DNA of 64,000 nucleotides from Leucaena leucocephala (GCA_037074615.1 CM073518.1:5766001-5830000); one strand, 5' to 3'. Positions 13,927-25,811 are shown, counted from the stretch's first letter. Notes: generated from the sequence alone by a model not told the origin. Program-made: numbers and translations.

Positions 13927-15169
13927 GCCGGCGTTTCTTTTCTTCTTGATTAAAATATTAAAAAAATTAATTAACCATATGAAGGGATTTAACTTATTTT
14001 TTTATTAAGGAGTGAACTTTAACTAGTTTCTTTTATCTAAACCTCACAATTATTCTTAGAACAAATTCAAGATGAACTGCTGACTTTATTATTTATAATT
14101 TGTAAAATACGTTTTTCGAAAAAAAGTTGCAAAAAATACTTATAAAAGATTGTTCTTCTCAATTTATTTTTTATGTTCTTTTCATAACTTCCTCAATATG
14201 ATTCTTGTCATTTACAAATTAAGACATTTGATGTCCGTTAAGGAAAATATCGAGTTACTTTCATTCAACTCAATTGCTTCAAACTTTTTTTTTATCTAAA
14301 AAATTAAAAAAAAAATTAGACTTACCACTATTTAAAAATAAAGTAAAGTCTTTATTCCTCTTATATGATACTAACATCGGGTCTATTATTTTTAGATATA
14401 AATCTAAATACCCAAAAATTAAAATATCTCTCTAAATATTATTATTAAAATTATAATAAAATAACACTCTTAAATATTAAATCGCTTTACATAGTCGTAA
14501 AATTGCTTTAAATTGAGCTCATTGACATCTTGAGAGTTATAGGATCGAGGTTAGGTGCGCTTGTGCGTGAGACAGATCACATTGGAAGTTTTCGGAACTA
14601 GTGAGTCAAATGTAATTTGTTTTTATTTTTTATATTAAATATTATTGTTATTATATATTTGTTCACTTATAAAAAATTATTATTAAATTGTTTGTACAAG
14701 ACTAGACAGAAAATTTTCAATTTCCATTAATCCAAAGGGTGAAAGAAGGGCATAAAGGAAGAACACCGTCAGGAACAAAAGAAAACAGCAAATACATCCC
14801 TGTCCAAATATATGGATCACTAACCTACGTCATCACAGAGCCCATTCACTTCAGCATCCAACAATTCCATAAGAGGACTTGGAGGTCGTAACTCGCAAAA
14901 CTCCTAGGTACCACCGCATAATCTTTTTGACGAAGTCCTCAAGTTCACTTTCCTAAGAACCCAATGAGATCGGTAGTTCATCCCAAAATTGCTCGCCAAA
15001 TTAGGTTAGGTGTAAGTAGTGTCCGCATCGAAATGATAATAATATAATACTATCAAATGACCTTATCAGACATGAAAGTGTTTTTTTTATATATATAGGT
15101 AAGAGGTCACATATTTAATTCTATAAAAACAAAACAGGATGTTTTTTGGGGAATACACTATAGAGTGAC
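13927..15169. other. Intergenic, no gene recognised
   Basis: AT-rich. A less AT-rich block at about 14700-15000 differs in composition and might be a retroelement remnant, but no frame or family was identified. Confidence 0.5.
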
Positions 15170-15600
15170 TGGGCATATTTAATATAGCTTATGGGGAAAA
15201 AATTATAGATAACGAGTGATTATAAATAATAGCTTTGGATAAGAATTTAAAAAAAAAAGAGTAATTTTAGATAAATAAATATTTGATAATTATTATCAGA
15301 ATAAATTTTATAATTGATAAATTATTAGGCAGAGGATAATGTGAAATGATAATTAAATAAAATATAATTTTAAATTTAATTTATTAAAAAAGATAGAAAT
15401 AAAATAGTCATCATATATCTTAAAATCTATTTTGCCTACTCAAAAGCTAGTCATAAAAATTTATTTAAAATTACAGTTTAGTTTAAAAATTATTTTAAAC
15501 ATTTGATAAGTTATTTTTATAATTTTTTATTTAAATTATAATTTGATTTAAAAATATTTTTTAAATTATAGTTCTGAGTAACCAAACAAGCACATTATAG
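15170..15600. mobile_element. Degenerate Tourist/Harbinger-type MITE
   Basis: The right end AACCAAACAAGCAC resembles the family end and the left end near GGGCATATTTAATATAGC is weak. Internal words match the family: TAAATATTTGATAATTATTA, TAATTGATAAATTATTAGG, AATTACAGTTTAGTTTAAAA. It is strongly diverged and ends are approximate. Confidence 0.4.
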
Positions 15601-17039
15601 GTGGCGAGATCGCGAGACGATGAAGGTAGGAGGAGTAGGGGGGAAGGACGCCATGTCGGCAGCCTCCAATGTCAAAAGTTGGTAGGTATCAGATGGATGA
15701 ACAGTAATGAGGTCGTCCTCTCATTACTTATCTCTTTTAACAGAGGGGGGAGCTAAGGTGCCATAGAGTTGATCTTTCAACGGCCAAACAAAATAAACAA
15801 AAAGATCAAAAAGAGAGAATCATATCAAAACGCATATCGATCAGCGGACGGTGAGTGGGGATTTTGGTGGGCGCTCAATCGCTTGGATCTAAAAAAGCCT
15901 ATATTATATGCCAATCCCCACTTCTCCCATCCTTTAATCTTTTTTTTCCTGCCTTCAAATATATCATCTGCATTTGCTCCTCAACATTAGCAGATAGATC
16001 ATTCCCCAGCATATTTACTCTTTGCATTAAAGTCCTTTCGAATAAAGTGATCCTCTTTAAAGCCTAACACAGTGCTCGATTCTCCCTACCCAGTCCCTCC
16101 CATATACTCCCTGTCTCTCCTAAATCCCATTTCAGCTTTGCCAGAATATAGATATCGATATTCTTATATGTGCCTTCTTTTGTTGGATTCATTGTTTCTG
16201 CTCCTTTTGGCTTTTTTTTCCCGTGTCATTAATATTTGCAAAGCTTCCCGAGTTGATCATATAAAATATAATATAGGCATAATATAGTTGATGCCATCCA
16301 TGATTCCACTCACTCGCTGCAAAACGTGCAATCTAGATTCGATGCACCCAATATTCCCGTTTTCTATTTATTATTTTTGGGCATCTCTACTCTTTTCATG
16401 GCTTTACTTTTTCCCCCCTTCTCTGGGCGAGGCGGCGAGCTCCTATTTTATAGTCTACTTGTCTCTTCATTGAAAAAAAAGTGATAAATGGAGTATTAAA
16501 ATAATATCGGTGTAAATAAAAACAAGTTAATTGCATACATCTTAACAGCTACTATAATCCAATGGATATGTAGAGTCAGCGACGCACAAGTTTACCATAT
16601 ATATATATATATATATATATTGGTTTTCCCTAGACCATGGGACATAGGAAGTACGTTGCCACTTGCTTCTTTAGGGGTCACGCAGGTTTTTACTTTGATG
16701 ATATCGTGAAAGAAGTGAATGGATAGCACAACAGTAAAGCTCGTACGGTAAAGAGCTTCATCAAACCCTCGAAAACGACGTCTGCGTTTCAACTTGCACC
16801 TCCCTAAAGCCCCCCTAGGCGTGCCTCCTCTCCCTACTTTTCATGCCGTTTTACGACTCCTTCCTTCTTTTCTGTTCCTCACAAACACTCTGAATCTAAT
16901 AACTAAGAATACATACACAAGCCGATATCTTTGAATGCCCTTCTCCTTTATACATTTGTACATATAGATTCTCCCCCTTGTATTTAACCCTAAAAAGAAA
17001 AAAAAAAACAGGATAAAATAAAGGTACTGAGGATGTCAT
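15601..17039. other. Intergenic downstream of the BAHD gene
   Basis: No gene recognised. Contains a (TA) run at 16597-16620. The part next to 17040 is expected to hold the 3' UTR and poly(A) region of the minus-strand BAHD gene. Confidence 0.5.
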
Positions 17040-19213
17040 TCAGATAAAACCATTTTGTTGAGGATGATAGCCGTTATTATGAACCACATGTCCATTTTCA
17101 GCTTTATCCCAAATATACCCTTTCATGTAAAACTCAAATTTTTCAACCACGCCCTCAGGCACTGACACCATCACTCTTACGGCCTCGGAATCACCCACCA
17201 CAGGTAAAAACAAACAGTAAATATCACTGGTCAAAGGACCTATTTGCAGTGCCCTCCCTCCTCCAAAGTCTACCTCCTCTAACCCTAGCTTCGCCCACTG
17301 TGATATCACCAAGCTAGCTGATAGGTCCGTTTTTACCGTTTTGTCCTCCAACAAATCAATCACTGACCTCACGTGCTCATCGTCCAAGCTTGCCTTCCCT
17401 TGTTGCACCAGTTTCACGCCATTGTTCAGGCCTGCTGCCTCGAGCAACTCTTCTACTGTGCTCTCAACGCAACCTAACACGAATCCATTCCCATAATACC
17501 CCTGAGGGATTTCTGGGTTCAGCTTTTTGCGAACGTTGACAGAGAAAAGGAGCTTCACCTTGAGAGTGGTGGATAGGTCCAGTGATCGAACCCAGGAGCG
17601 CCACGTGTGTGAAGCCAGAGCTTCGAAGGTCGTGCACTTTACAACGCACTGTTTCTTGAGATGAAGAAGATGAGAAGATGTGAAAGTGAAGCACGTCGCC
17701 ACCAGGGGCTGCGACTGCAACAACTTTATCAGGTCCACCTGAGATGATGATGAGTTAGTTTTTGTTGTGTATCCTGAGTGTGAAAACTTCACCTGTGGAG
17801 GATTTCGAGGCTTTAGGAGGCTTCGAGAGTGGAAGGGCAGAAGCGGTAATTGAAAGTCCGGCGACCTGGTAAGGTGGGCCCATGCGTTTAAAAACTGCGA
17901 TGTGCCTATGCCATCGCATATACAGTGGTTGATGGCGGTACACACCACCATTCCTCCGCATCGGAGACTCGTCACCTGTAAATAAAAAAGTAGAATGAGA
18001 TCTAGGAGGACATTTTGGTCATTTCAACTAAAATTAATATGAAACATGATATTATTATTATAAAGAAAGGTGGAACAGCCACATATATGTATATGTATAC
18101 TTTCGTGAAAGCCATAAAAATAGGCATATATTATTATCAGCATTTCAACAGAGAGATCCAACCTCGAAACATGATTTTGAAAGTGAAAATGTATTATAGG
18201 CAATGACTATGACCGCATAAAGTTGAATAAGATCGAGTGAAAGAAGATGAAAAGTTGCCATCAAGATTTCATGTTCTTTTTTTTCCCTCTTAACCGTGGT
18301 TGTTGAGTTAATTTCATGTATCGAGAAAAGGAATCATTTGCGAGGAGAAATTGTTAAAAGGAAAAGCTGATCAATGACGTTGATGATTGCTTGGGAAGTG
18401 TAATCATTACAGGTAAGCACTGGAACGAGTTGGATAATGCAAGCTAAGCTTTCTGAAATCTGACGAACACCTTGAGTTATCAGGCAGGGAATCCACAGTA
18501 ACATATACCTCAAATAAAACTTAAAATTTAAAAAGCTAATATATATTCTCAGCTTCTTGAGACAGTAAAATACACACGGAACTGACATCTCTATATATTT
18601 GACAGAACAAACTAAACTCCATTTATTTACCTTTTAAATTCCATGCATATAAGTCATGAAGTAAATATCATGTTCTACTTTTTTCGGTCTCTCCAGCTTC
18701 TTTCCTTCTTATAGCATAGCAACGATAAACGACTCCAGTGAAAAAGCTGATAAAGGAATGAAACATGAAAAACCAAACCTGGACAATAAGAGGAGGAACG
18801 TCCAATAAACTTCGAGTTTCCACCTTATATAAGAGCTTTTTCCAGGACTTGTTTGGCATGTTGGAAGATTCAAGTAATTCATCGGCAGTGATGGGCAGGA
18901 ATGCTTCAACGAAAAGAGCTCCTTCTCCGTTACAGTCCACGTGGAGCTTTCCTTGTTCTTCATCGCTGGCTCTCAGTCTCCCAGCTAATGGATAGTAATC
19001 CACTAGAACTCTGGACAGGGAAAGCTTCAACCCATCAAAGCTCACAGATTTGCTGAACAGATAACAATACTTAATGGAGAATCTGAGGAACTTTTGGTCG
19101 TCGAGGTTTGAGAGATAGAGAGAGTGATTTGGTGTAGCAGCACTGGGGCGGATGACGATGGGCGGATTAGAACATAAACAATCAGGGAGGTCTCTAGATT
19201 TTGATTTTAACAT
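17040..19213 (-). CDS. BAHD-family acyl-CoA-dependent acyltransferase
   Basis: Two exons, 19213-18779 and 17975-17040, separated by an 803-bp intron (GTTTGG donor, TTTACAG acceptor, phase 0), encode 456 residues, normal for the family. Exon 1 holds the N-terminal half, including LVDYYPLAGRLR near residues 90-100. Exon 2 carries the catalytic HxxxD motif as NHCICDG (His162, Asp166) and ends with the structural DFGWG motif, here DFGGG (381-385). BAHD enzymes are cytosolic and move an acyl group from CoA to an alcohol or amine. Sequence flavour is nearest to the hydroxycinnamoyl transferases acting on fatty alcohols or omega-hydroxy acids (cutin, suberin, wax), but the acceptor cannot be read from sequence. 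The Trp-to-Gly change in DFGWG is the one oddity; the frame is otherwise intact. Confidence 0.9.
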
Positions 19214-20783
19214 GTTTGGCTCGATCTCAAATCTTAGTACTGTTGCAGTTTTCTGATAATGATGATGACGATCGTTGCTGAGAGATGAAGACAGATGGAA
19301 GATTAAGAGCGGGAGAGGAAGGGGAAGGAAGAGTTTGATTTTGAGTGAAAAGGTGAGGGAGATGGGGAAGAGCTAGTTTAATTTGTAGACGAGAGAAACG
19401 ACACATCATCTTAAAACCTGAGTACGATGAGATTCCACTGGTAGGGGCAGGCTAAGATGAGGACAGCCACATCGTAAAAGAAGCGTACAAAGTTTTATGT
19501 GGGCTTTATTTTTTCTTTACTTGGAGGCAAATTCAACTCTTGAAACCAAGATATAATTTTTGGTTATCATAAAGTTTAGATAAATTTAAGACTGATATTT
19601 AATTAAAGTTACAATATAATTTTAAGATTTAAAGAATATTTATAAAAAAATTATGAAATTTTTATTGGAAAAAAATTTATAATATTAATAAAAATCGAAC
19701 TCACATTTTTATAGGATACGAGTCTGTTGCTTATTATCTATATCAACTCTCTCTAACAAAATAACACACGGTTGAAGATGAGTTATGGTGGAGATGAGTT
19801 GGCACATTGAAGAGTTTAAATCCTTCAACATTTTTTAGATAATAAATTTTATAATCACGATATATTTAAATATCTAATTTTTTTAATAGGTATAGCTCTT
19901 TTTTAACTCTATGTAATATATTTTTAATAACATACAAATGTCTTTATTAAATTAGATTACACATAATTAGAGTATGGTTACGCCTTTTAAAAATACGTTG
20001 CACCCTAATTCTTAAATAAATTTTAGATATTTTTAAGCAAACAAAAATTCTGTAATGTGAGATTTTTTAGCAATATTTTCTTTAATATTAGAATTTTTTA
20101 ATTTTGAAATTAATTCACGTAAATTTAAAAAAAGAAAGGGGCCTCTCTAATTTTACAAAAAAAATATATTAAATTAAAATAATCACAATAGTAAATCTCT
20201 AAATATTTTAGTCCCATTAACTCGGATTCTAGCGGCAAACGCTTGGCCTTTTCTGAAAAAAAAAAATATTATTTGAAGATTGAAGAAGATTCACCATGTG
20301 CTCCACAACACATGGACCATTACAGTTACTCTGTCTTAAATAAAAGTATACGTTTGCCTATGGTTATATAAGGAAGGAAGTGATGATGACTTCGCCTTCC
20401 ACCTGTCGCATGCTTATGAACGCAAACGAGGATCCATAATTAATGCATATATGTAAAGATGGAACCCAATATCGCCAATGAGAAGAAGAAGCGGAAGAAA
20501 TAGTCTGGCGAGCAATAGACGGCCATTTTAGAAAGAAAACCTCGAAGATGGATGGATTAACGCATGCAAGCGGCAACATTATGATGAATTAGAATTTGAG
20601 ACATTGTGGGCCTCAAAGTTGAAAGTTGAAATTGAAAGCAGGGAAGCGCTCTACGGCTCTGTCCCTATGAATACGAGCGAAATGAATGGTGGTTTGGCCT
20701 TTGGGAGTAATTTAAGGAGAAAACAAGTGGAGGTACACCCGCGAAGTTGTGAAAAACTAGGGTTGGTCCGCTATTAAAATGGT
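19214..20783. promoter_or_regulatory. Upstream region of the BAHD gene; no other gene
   Basis: The promoter and 5' leader of the minus-strand BAHD gene must lie here. CT/GA-rich leader-like sequence occupies 19250-19400. No TATA box was assigned. The remainder is AT-rich with no recognised gene. Confidence 0.45.
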
Positions 20784-21291
20784 TAAGGGTGTGTTTGGAT
20801 TAGCTTTTGGAGAATAGATTTTGGGAAGAATAGATTCTGGAGAATAGATTCTGGAAGAATAGATTTTGGGAAAAAATTGATTTTGGAAAAATAAGTGTTT
20901 GGATGATTAGTAGCAGAATAGCTTTTTTTATTGACAATTTACCAAAAAGGACATAAACAAGTATGATAATTACATAAGGTATAAATTCTATTTATAAATT
21001 TTTATTTAGTTGATTTAACAATAAAACATACACATATGTGTTGGGGTAGGAAGAAATTTTCAATATTCACCTTCATTTAAATTTCCCCCCTTAAATAGTA
21101 CTTTTTAATTTAGACCTTACGTGCATAATTTAAAAATGTATATAGTTAAGAGAAATTATGTCTGTAGAAATTAAAAATATTTACTATTATGATTCATTAA
21201 AGTGATAATTTCATATTAATGATAAGGTCAAATTACATATCGTTACTTAGAAAATACCGGGTGCATCAGAAAAATGTACAATCTTAAACTA

Positions 21292-22571
21292 TTAGTCTTG
21301 TCTATAATAAATAAGTTGATCTCGTATGAAATCACGACGACGAGCCATTTCAGATGAAGAGGTGATGGATACAGGTATTCGTGAAGAGTCATATTCATCA
21401 TCACCATCATCATCTTGCGTTGGCTCATCATCGTGTTCGTCCTCTCGCGCGAAATCAGGGTCAGTAATAGAGGTTCTTCTAACGAAATTGTGTATCGCCA
21501 TCGTTGCACAGACAATCTTAACTTGTGTTTCATAGTCGTAGCTGCGCATGCGTTGTAAAATGCCGAACTTATTTTTCCATACTCCAAAAGTTCTTTCTAT
21601 TGTGCACCTCAAACTTGAATGAGCATAATTGAACACTTCATTAGGGTTCACCAGTCTAGATGAACGTCGAAAATCAGGGAGATGGTAACGCTCCCGCCGG
21701 TATGGACCCAGATATCCAATTGGTGTTGGATAACCAGCATCAACCAAATAATATTTACCTACATGAAAGAGAGGTTAGTATTTTCACTAATTGTACTCAC
21801 ATGTTAAGAGAAACCAGTTGAATGTATCAGAAACATACCCTGAGGTGGATGAGGGAAGTTCATGGAAGCAGTTGTCAATGCATGACTGAATATACGGGCA
21901 TCATGGGCACTACCTTCCCATCCAGCCAAGACAAAGGTAAAGCACATGTCCCAATCACACACCGCCATTACATTTTGCGACGTGAACCCCTTTCTACCAA
22001 TATATTTCGTTTGTTCATTGGCAGGTACAACGCAAGGAATGTGTGTGCCATCGATTGCTCCAATCGCATTTTTGAAAAATGGCCAGTATCGACGGTCAAG
22101 CTTGATCTTGCTATGCACATTTTGAAACGTTGGATCCTGGGGTTTGATGAGTGACATTGCAAGTCCACAACAAGCCAACAAGACATCATGAAAGTGTCTG
22201 TGAATCGTCTCTCCTGAGTGTTGAAACCTTTCTTGCACCATCCTACTGGTCTCCCCATGTCCAACAATATTTAAAAATATCGCAACCTTTTCATGTATTG
22301 AAACGTTATGACTTTCCTTAAGACCTAGTTGCTGTAATGCAATGCAAAGCTCGCAGAACACACGTGGTTCCATTCTGAACTATTCAAAACAACGCTTCGG
22401 ATGACCATATAATACTTCATCAACCCATTTGGACCCTGTGAGATCACTAGTGCGCATTGGGTTTTTAGACAGGTATTGCGCTGCATAACTGGCAACCAAT
22501 ACGCCAACTTGTTTAAGCCTCTTTACCCGTCGCTTATAATCTTCTGTCAAGTTTCTATTATCATCCCCCAT
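21292..22571 (-). pseudogene. PIF/Harbinger DDE transposase (HARBI1-like), one nonsense codon
   Basis: Exons 22571-21839 and 21758-21292 (80-bp intron, GTATGT donor, TTTCATGTAG acceptor) form one frame of 399 codons. The DDE catalytic triad is complete: Asp174 in AIDGTH, Asp251 in YLVDAGYPT and Glu299 in CTIERTFGVWKNKF. Plant Harbinger hallmarks GHPKRC, GRKGFTSQNVMAVCDWDM, and SSSEMARRRDFIRDQL at the C-terminus are present. The frame is broken only once, by TAG at 22382-22380 (codon 64, after HPKRCFE), plausibly a C-to-T change from CAG. Translation from the next Met (MEPRV, codon 67) would keep the whole catalytic core but lose the N-terminal helix region. It lies downstream of the Myb-like gene on the same strand, as is usual for this superfamily. 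Confidence 0.88.
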
Positions 22572-22631
22572 CTATTTTAACCTGTGCACGGAGACATTAA
22601 TGTTTAATTTTAAATGTCAATAAAGAAGGTG

Positions 22632-22804
22632 ATCGGTAACAAATATGTCCATCGATATAATAACACGAACAGATATAAATAAACTTTCGATAACAAATAT
22701 GTCCATCGATGTAATAACACGAAACTAAATCCACACAGATATAAATAAACTTGCGATAACAAATATGTCCATCGAAATAACAATACGGAACTAAGTCCAC
22801 ACAG
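22632..22804. repeat. Three tandem units inside the Harbinger element
   Basis: The word CGRTAACAAATATGTCCATCG recurs starting near 22632, 22688 and 22754, each followed by a TAATAACACG-like tail and ACAGATATAAATAAACTT. Spacings are about 56 and 66 bp. The array lies between the transposase start and the stop of the Myb-like gene. Confidence 0.85.
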
Positions 22805-22891
22805 AAGCACAGAGAGCATTCCGATTACACAACAACAATAAAGCTGTAAAAAAGTCTCAATCGACATAACATTAACGCCGTGCAAACAGTC

Positions 22892-23957
22892 TCAATCTGC
22901 GTAGCAATAATGGCGTAAAAATAGTAACAGTTGTTTCTTCATCCCCATTTGTGAAGCATACACTTCCCTCATTGCGGGATCCAGCAGCAGTTTTATGCAT
23001 CGTACATACCAATCATCATCAGCGATTACTTCATCAAGTTGAGTTAGGTGTTTCATGACTGCCGTAATGGATGGTACGTTGGCAGATGCTTCATCTGCCC
23101 TTTTGTGAGCATGTTCCACCTCTGCCCGAGTTAAATCGACAATTTGACTGAGTGAATCTGCTATCCTACTTGAGGCAGGTCCCTTGTGCTTCTTCTTCAT
23201 CCCTCCCCTCGCCTTCCTAACCCCTAATGACCCGCAACCAGACACTGGCTCCTTCCCCCGCACGCTACCTTCACCACTGGTCCCTTGAGATGCGTTAAAC
23301 GTCATTCGATTGATATCCCCACTTATGCCAGTGGGAGCCAGCAAAATTTCATCGCTATCTCCTGACCCTTCTTCCAGATCCGTGGCCGCATCATTGTCGT
23401 ATACTGTCGTATTTGCTGTTGGAAGTGTCATGGATGATGGTGCCCATGCACTTGGGCCTGTGGCTGCCACATTGCTGAAGAGTTCCTCTATCTCTGGCCG
23501 AAACGATAGCCCTTTCGTTCTGAATTTTTCGTACTGTGCGTTCTCCTGCAGACATAACAACAAACATAAACGACAATCATATGTGACATGGGCTGAACAT
23601 ATATCGTATCATCAAATCTCATTGTCATACCAATTTTTTCTTCTCCCACCAATCATCTGGCGCTTCTACTGTGTTCTTCTCCGTATTCCATCCTACCCCT
23701 GTCTCATTAATCAATTTGTTCCAGGCTTGCCATTCCTTTCGTATCGAGTCATACTTGTTTTTAAACTGCATTTTTTCATAGACTTTCCCAGTCTGTGCTG
23801 TGAACTCGTCAGCAATGTTGGCCCATCCTTTCTTTGTGTACACAGTACCTTTCCTTTCACCCTTGCGAAGTTGTTCGATGCAAAGGTCAATAAATACCTT
23901 AGTACTGCTAGCATCCCACGAAGCTTTACATTTGTCCTTCACCATAATGCTATACAC
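22892..23957 (-). CDS. Harbinger Myb/SANT-like DNA-binding accessory protein
   Basis: Exons 23957-23631 and 23545-22892, joined across an 85-bp intron (GTATGA donor, CTGCAG acceptor, phase 0), give 326 residues; a second Met four codons in (23945) is an equally plausible start. The first exon is a Myb/SANT-like trihelix domain: SWDASSTKVFIDLCIEQL, GWANIADEF and KNKYDSIRKEWQAWNKL with regularly spaced Trp and aromatic residues. The second exon has an acidic/Ser-rich linker, a basic stretch (KARGGMKKKHKG) that may be a nuclear localisation signal, and a C-terminal helical region. In Harbinger elements this protein recruits the transposase to the nucleus and to the element ends. The frame looks intact, unlike the transposase. 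Host genes domesticated from this family exist, but here it sits inside the element. Confidence 0.85.
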
Positions 23958-25324
23958 AAGTGAAGTAATTAATTTTTGCTAACCCAAAATTTTCATTCCT
24001 GCAAGGAACTCACAATCGCCTCCAACCATCCACAATATTCACATCATATTCAGACCCTTTACTTTTGCGCCAACAGACATCAAGCATACACTGGGATTCA
24101 AATGACCCAATTCAACAATTATGTGTGTTCTGTACAAGGCAGTTCAGAAATCAGCCAGCACAAGGGAAGAGGGCTTTCTCACAGAAATCAAGCATACATG
24201 GAAGGAGGGCTTTCTTACAGGACACAGGACAGAGTAAAGGCTAGCTACACGTGCAAAGTTTCATTTTTTACACTAACAACGCGGGATCACAGGGCCAGTT
24301 CAGAACACAAGATGATGTAATATGAACACTGGGAAGTACAGAAATTGCTCAAACAGATATGAACAGCACCTATGAACATACAAATCATCCAACAGGAATC
24401 AAGCATACCGGAAAGCAAATCGCACCTATGCACACAGGGCAGTTGCGGAAGTGAATGCAGTTCAGTAAGTGAACAAACAGAGAAGCTTCAACACCTATGA
24501 ATCTACAAATCACCCAACAGCAAGCAAACCGCAAAGCAAACAGCGGCTATGAAATTTCAAGACAGGAAATTGTTTACCTGTTCTGTGCTGAAGCAGTGGA
24601 CGACCGAAGCAGTGGACGACGTATGCAAGTTAGGGCGTTGGAGAACCAAAGACGGCAGGACGATGGAGATCGACGCCGACGGAAGAGGATGACAGCTCAA
24701 AATTGCAGATCCACGGACCCGACCACCAATCCTGACCACGCAAGCAGGGTGTCGGCAGAGATGAACTCTCAGGCGATGGCACGGCAGGAAGTAATTTTGG
24801 GCCACAGAATGCCTTCAGACGGAGCTGGGAGAGCAGATCGGGACAGACAACCGTGAAGCTGCACGCCGCGATGTCGTGCGATTACTCAGCGGCGAGTTCG
24901 GCGGTGGCTGAGGCAACAGGCGTAGGCCGGGAGGAAGTACACGCAAGGACTGTCGCGCTTCACACCACGGCAGTGATGACCCCAGATTCGCAGCAGATCG
25001 CACACACACGCGGAGAGGAAAGCGAGCCAGAAGAGAAGACGAGTCGGGAAAGCGAGCCGCGAGCCAGAAGAGAAGAGGAAAGTGAGGAAAAAGGAAAAAG
25101 GTTCGCAGGAGAGAGAGAGAGTTATTAGTGTCAGCTACCCTCAACGGTCACTTTAAGAATCTACTCTGCTGCAGATTGTCTCAAAACCACGATTTTGTCC
25201 TGGAAACCGTGGTTTTCAAAATAAATCGATTCTCAACCCTAAAATGGTGTTTGGCTGAATTTTGGCAAAACTGAGGTTTGGCATAAAAATCGATTTTTAA
25301 ACCCAGTTGCCAAACACACACTAA

Positions 25325-25808
25325 GCGTGTGTTTGGATACCACGTTTAGGAATAAATTCTGGCCAAAACCGCGGTTTGGAAAAATTTTACACAAACAGCC
25401 ATTTTTGTTGAGAATTGATTCTGGGCAAAACCTCGGTTTGAAACCTAGGTTTTGAATAAGCTACTGAAAATAGCTTTTTCTTTGAAACCTAGGTTTTGGA
25501 TTATCCAATTACTATTATACCCTTACTTTTTCTTACACCCTCTCTCCTCTTATCTCTCTTTTTCTCTCTCCTCTCTCCTCTCTCTTCTCTCTCCTCTTTC
25601 TTCTCTATCATCTTTTATCTCTCTTACTTTTAATCATATCATACCCTTTTTAGTAATTTACCAATATAAAAAGTGATTCTACTACTAATCATCCAAACAT
25701 CTCTATTCCCAAAATCTATTCTTCTCAAAATTTATTCTCCCTAAAATCTATTCTCCAAAATCTATTCTTCCCAGAATCTATTCTCCAAAAGCTAATCCAA
25801 ACACACCC
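25325..25808. mobile_element. 484-bp MITE, deletion derivative of the neighbouring Harbinger family
   Basis: Ends are GCGTGTGTTTGG and CCAAACACACCC, flanked by TAA at 25322-25324 (shared with the big element) and 25809-25811. Its right about 165 bp are a close inverted match of 20787-20950, including the AGAATAGATTYTGG repeats and the word GTTTGGATGATTAGTAG. Its left part resembles the 5' end of the big element (TTGAGAATYGATT, AAAACC.CGGTTT words). It therefore looks like an internally deleted relative, oriented head-to-head. It contains 12-bp palindromes AAACCGCGGTTT (25366-25377) and AAACCTAGGTTT (25441-25452 and 25485-25496). No coding capacity. Confidence 0.85.
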
Positions 25809-25811
25809 TAA

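Larger units (their letters stand above)
20787..25321 (-). mobile_element. PIF/Harbinger transposon, full-size, TAA target duplication
   Basis: The left end GGGTGTGTTTGG at 20787 and the right end CCAAACACACAC (inverse GTGTGTGTTTGG) at 25321 are short terminal inverted repeats, each flanked by TAA (20784-20786 and 25322-25324), the target duplication typical of PIF/Harbinger. The 4.5-kb body carries both genes such elements need: a Myb/SANT-like protein and a DDE transposase, both on the minus strand, so its 5' end is at 25321. The 3' end (20787-20950) has tandem subterminal repeats of an AGAATAGATTYTGG unit, likely transposase-binding sites. A GC-rich leader region lies at about 24560-25130. 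The transposase gene has an in-frame TAG, so autonomy is doubtful. Confidence 0.9.

Noticed and set aside
22597..22885. Cys/Tyr-rich repetitive 67- and 91-codon minus-strand frames
   Set aside because: They are translations of the tandem repeat array between the two transposon genes.
24497..25144. Overlapping frames of about 110-120 codons on both strands in the GC-rich part of the Harbinger element
   Set aside because: No family signature; position upstream of the Myb-like gene fits a leader or promoter region.
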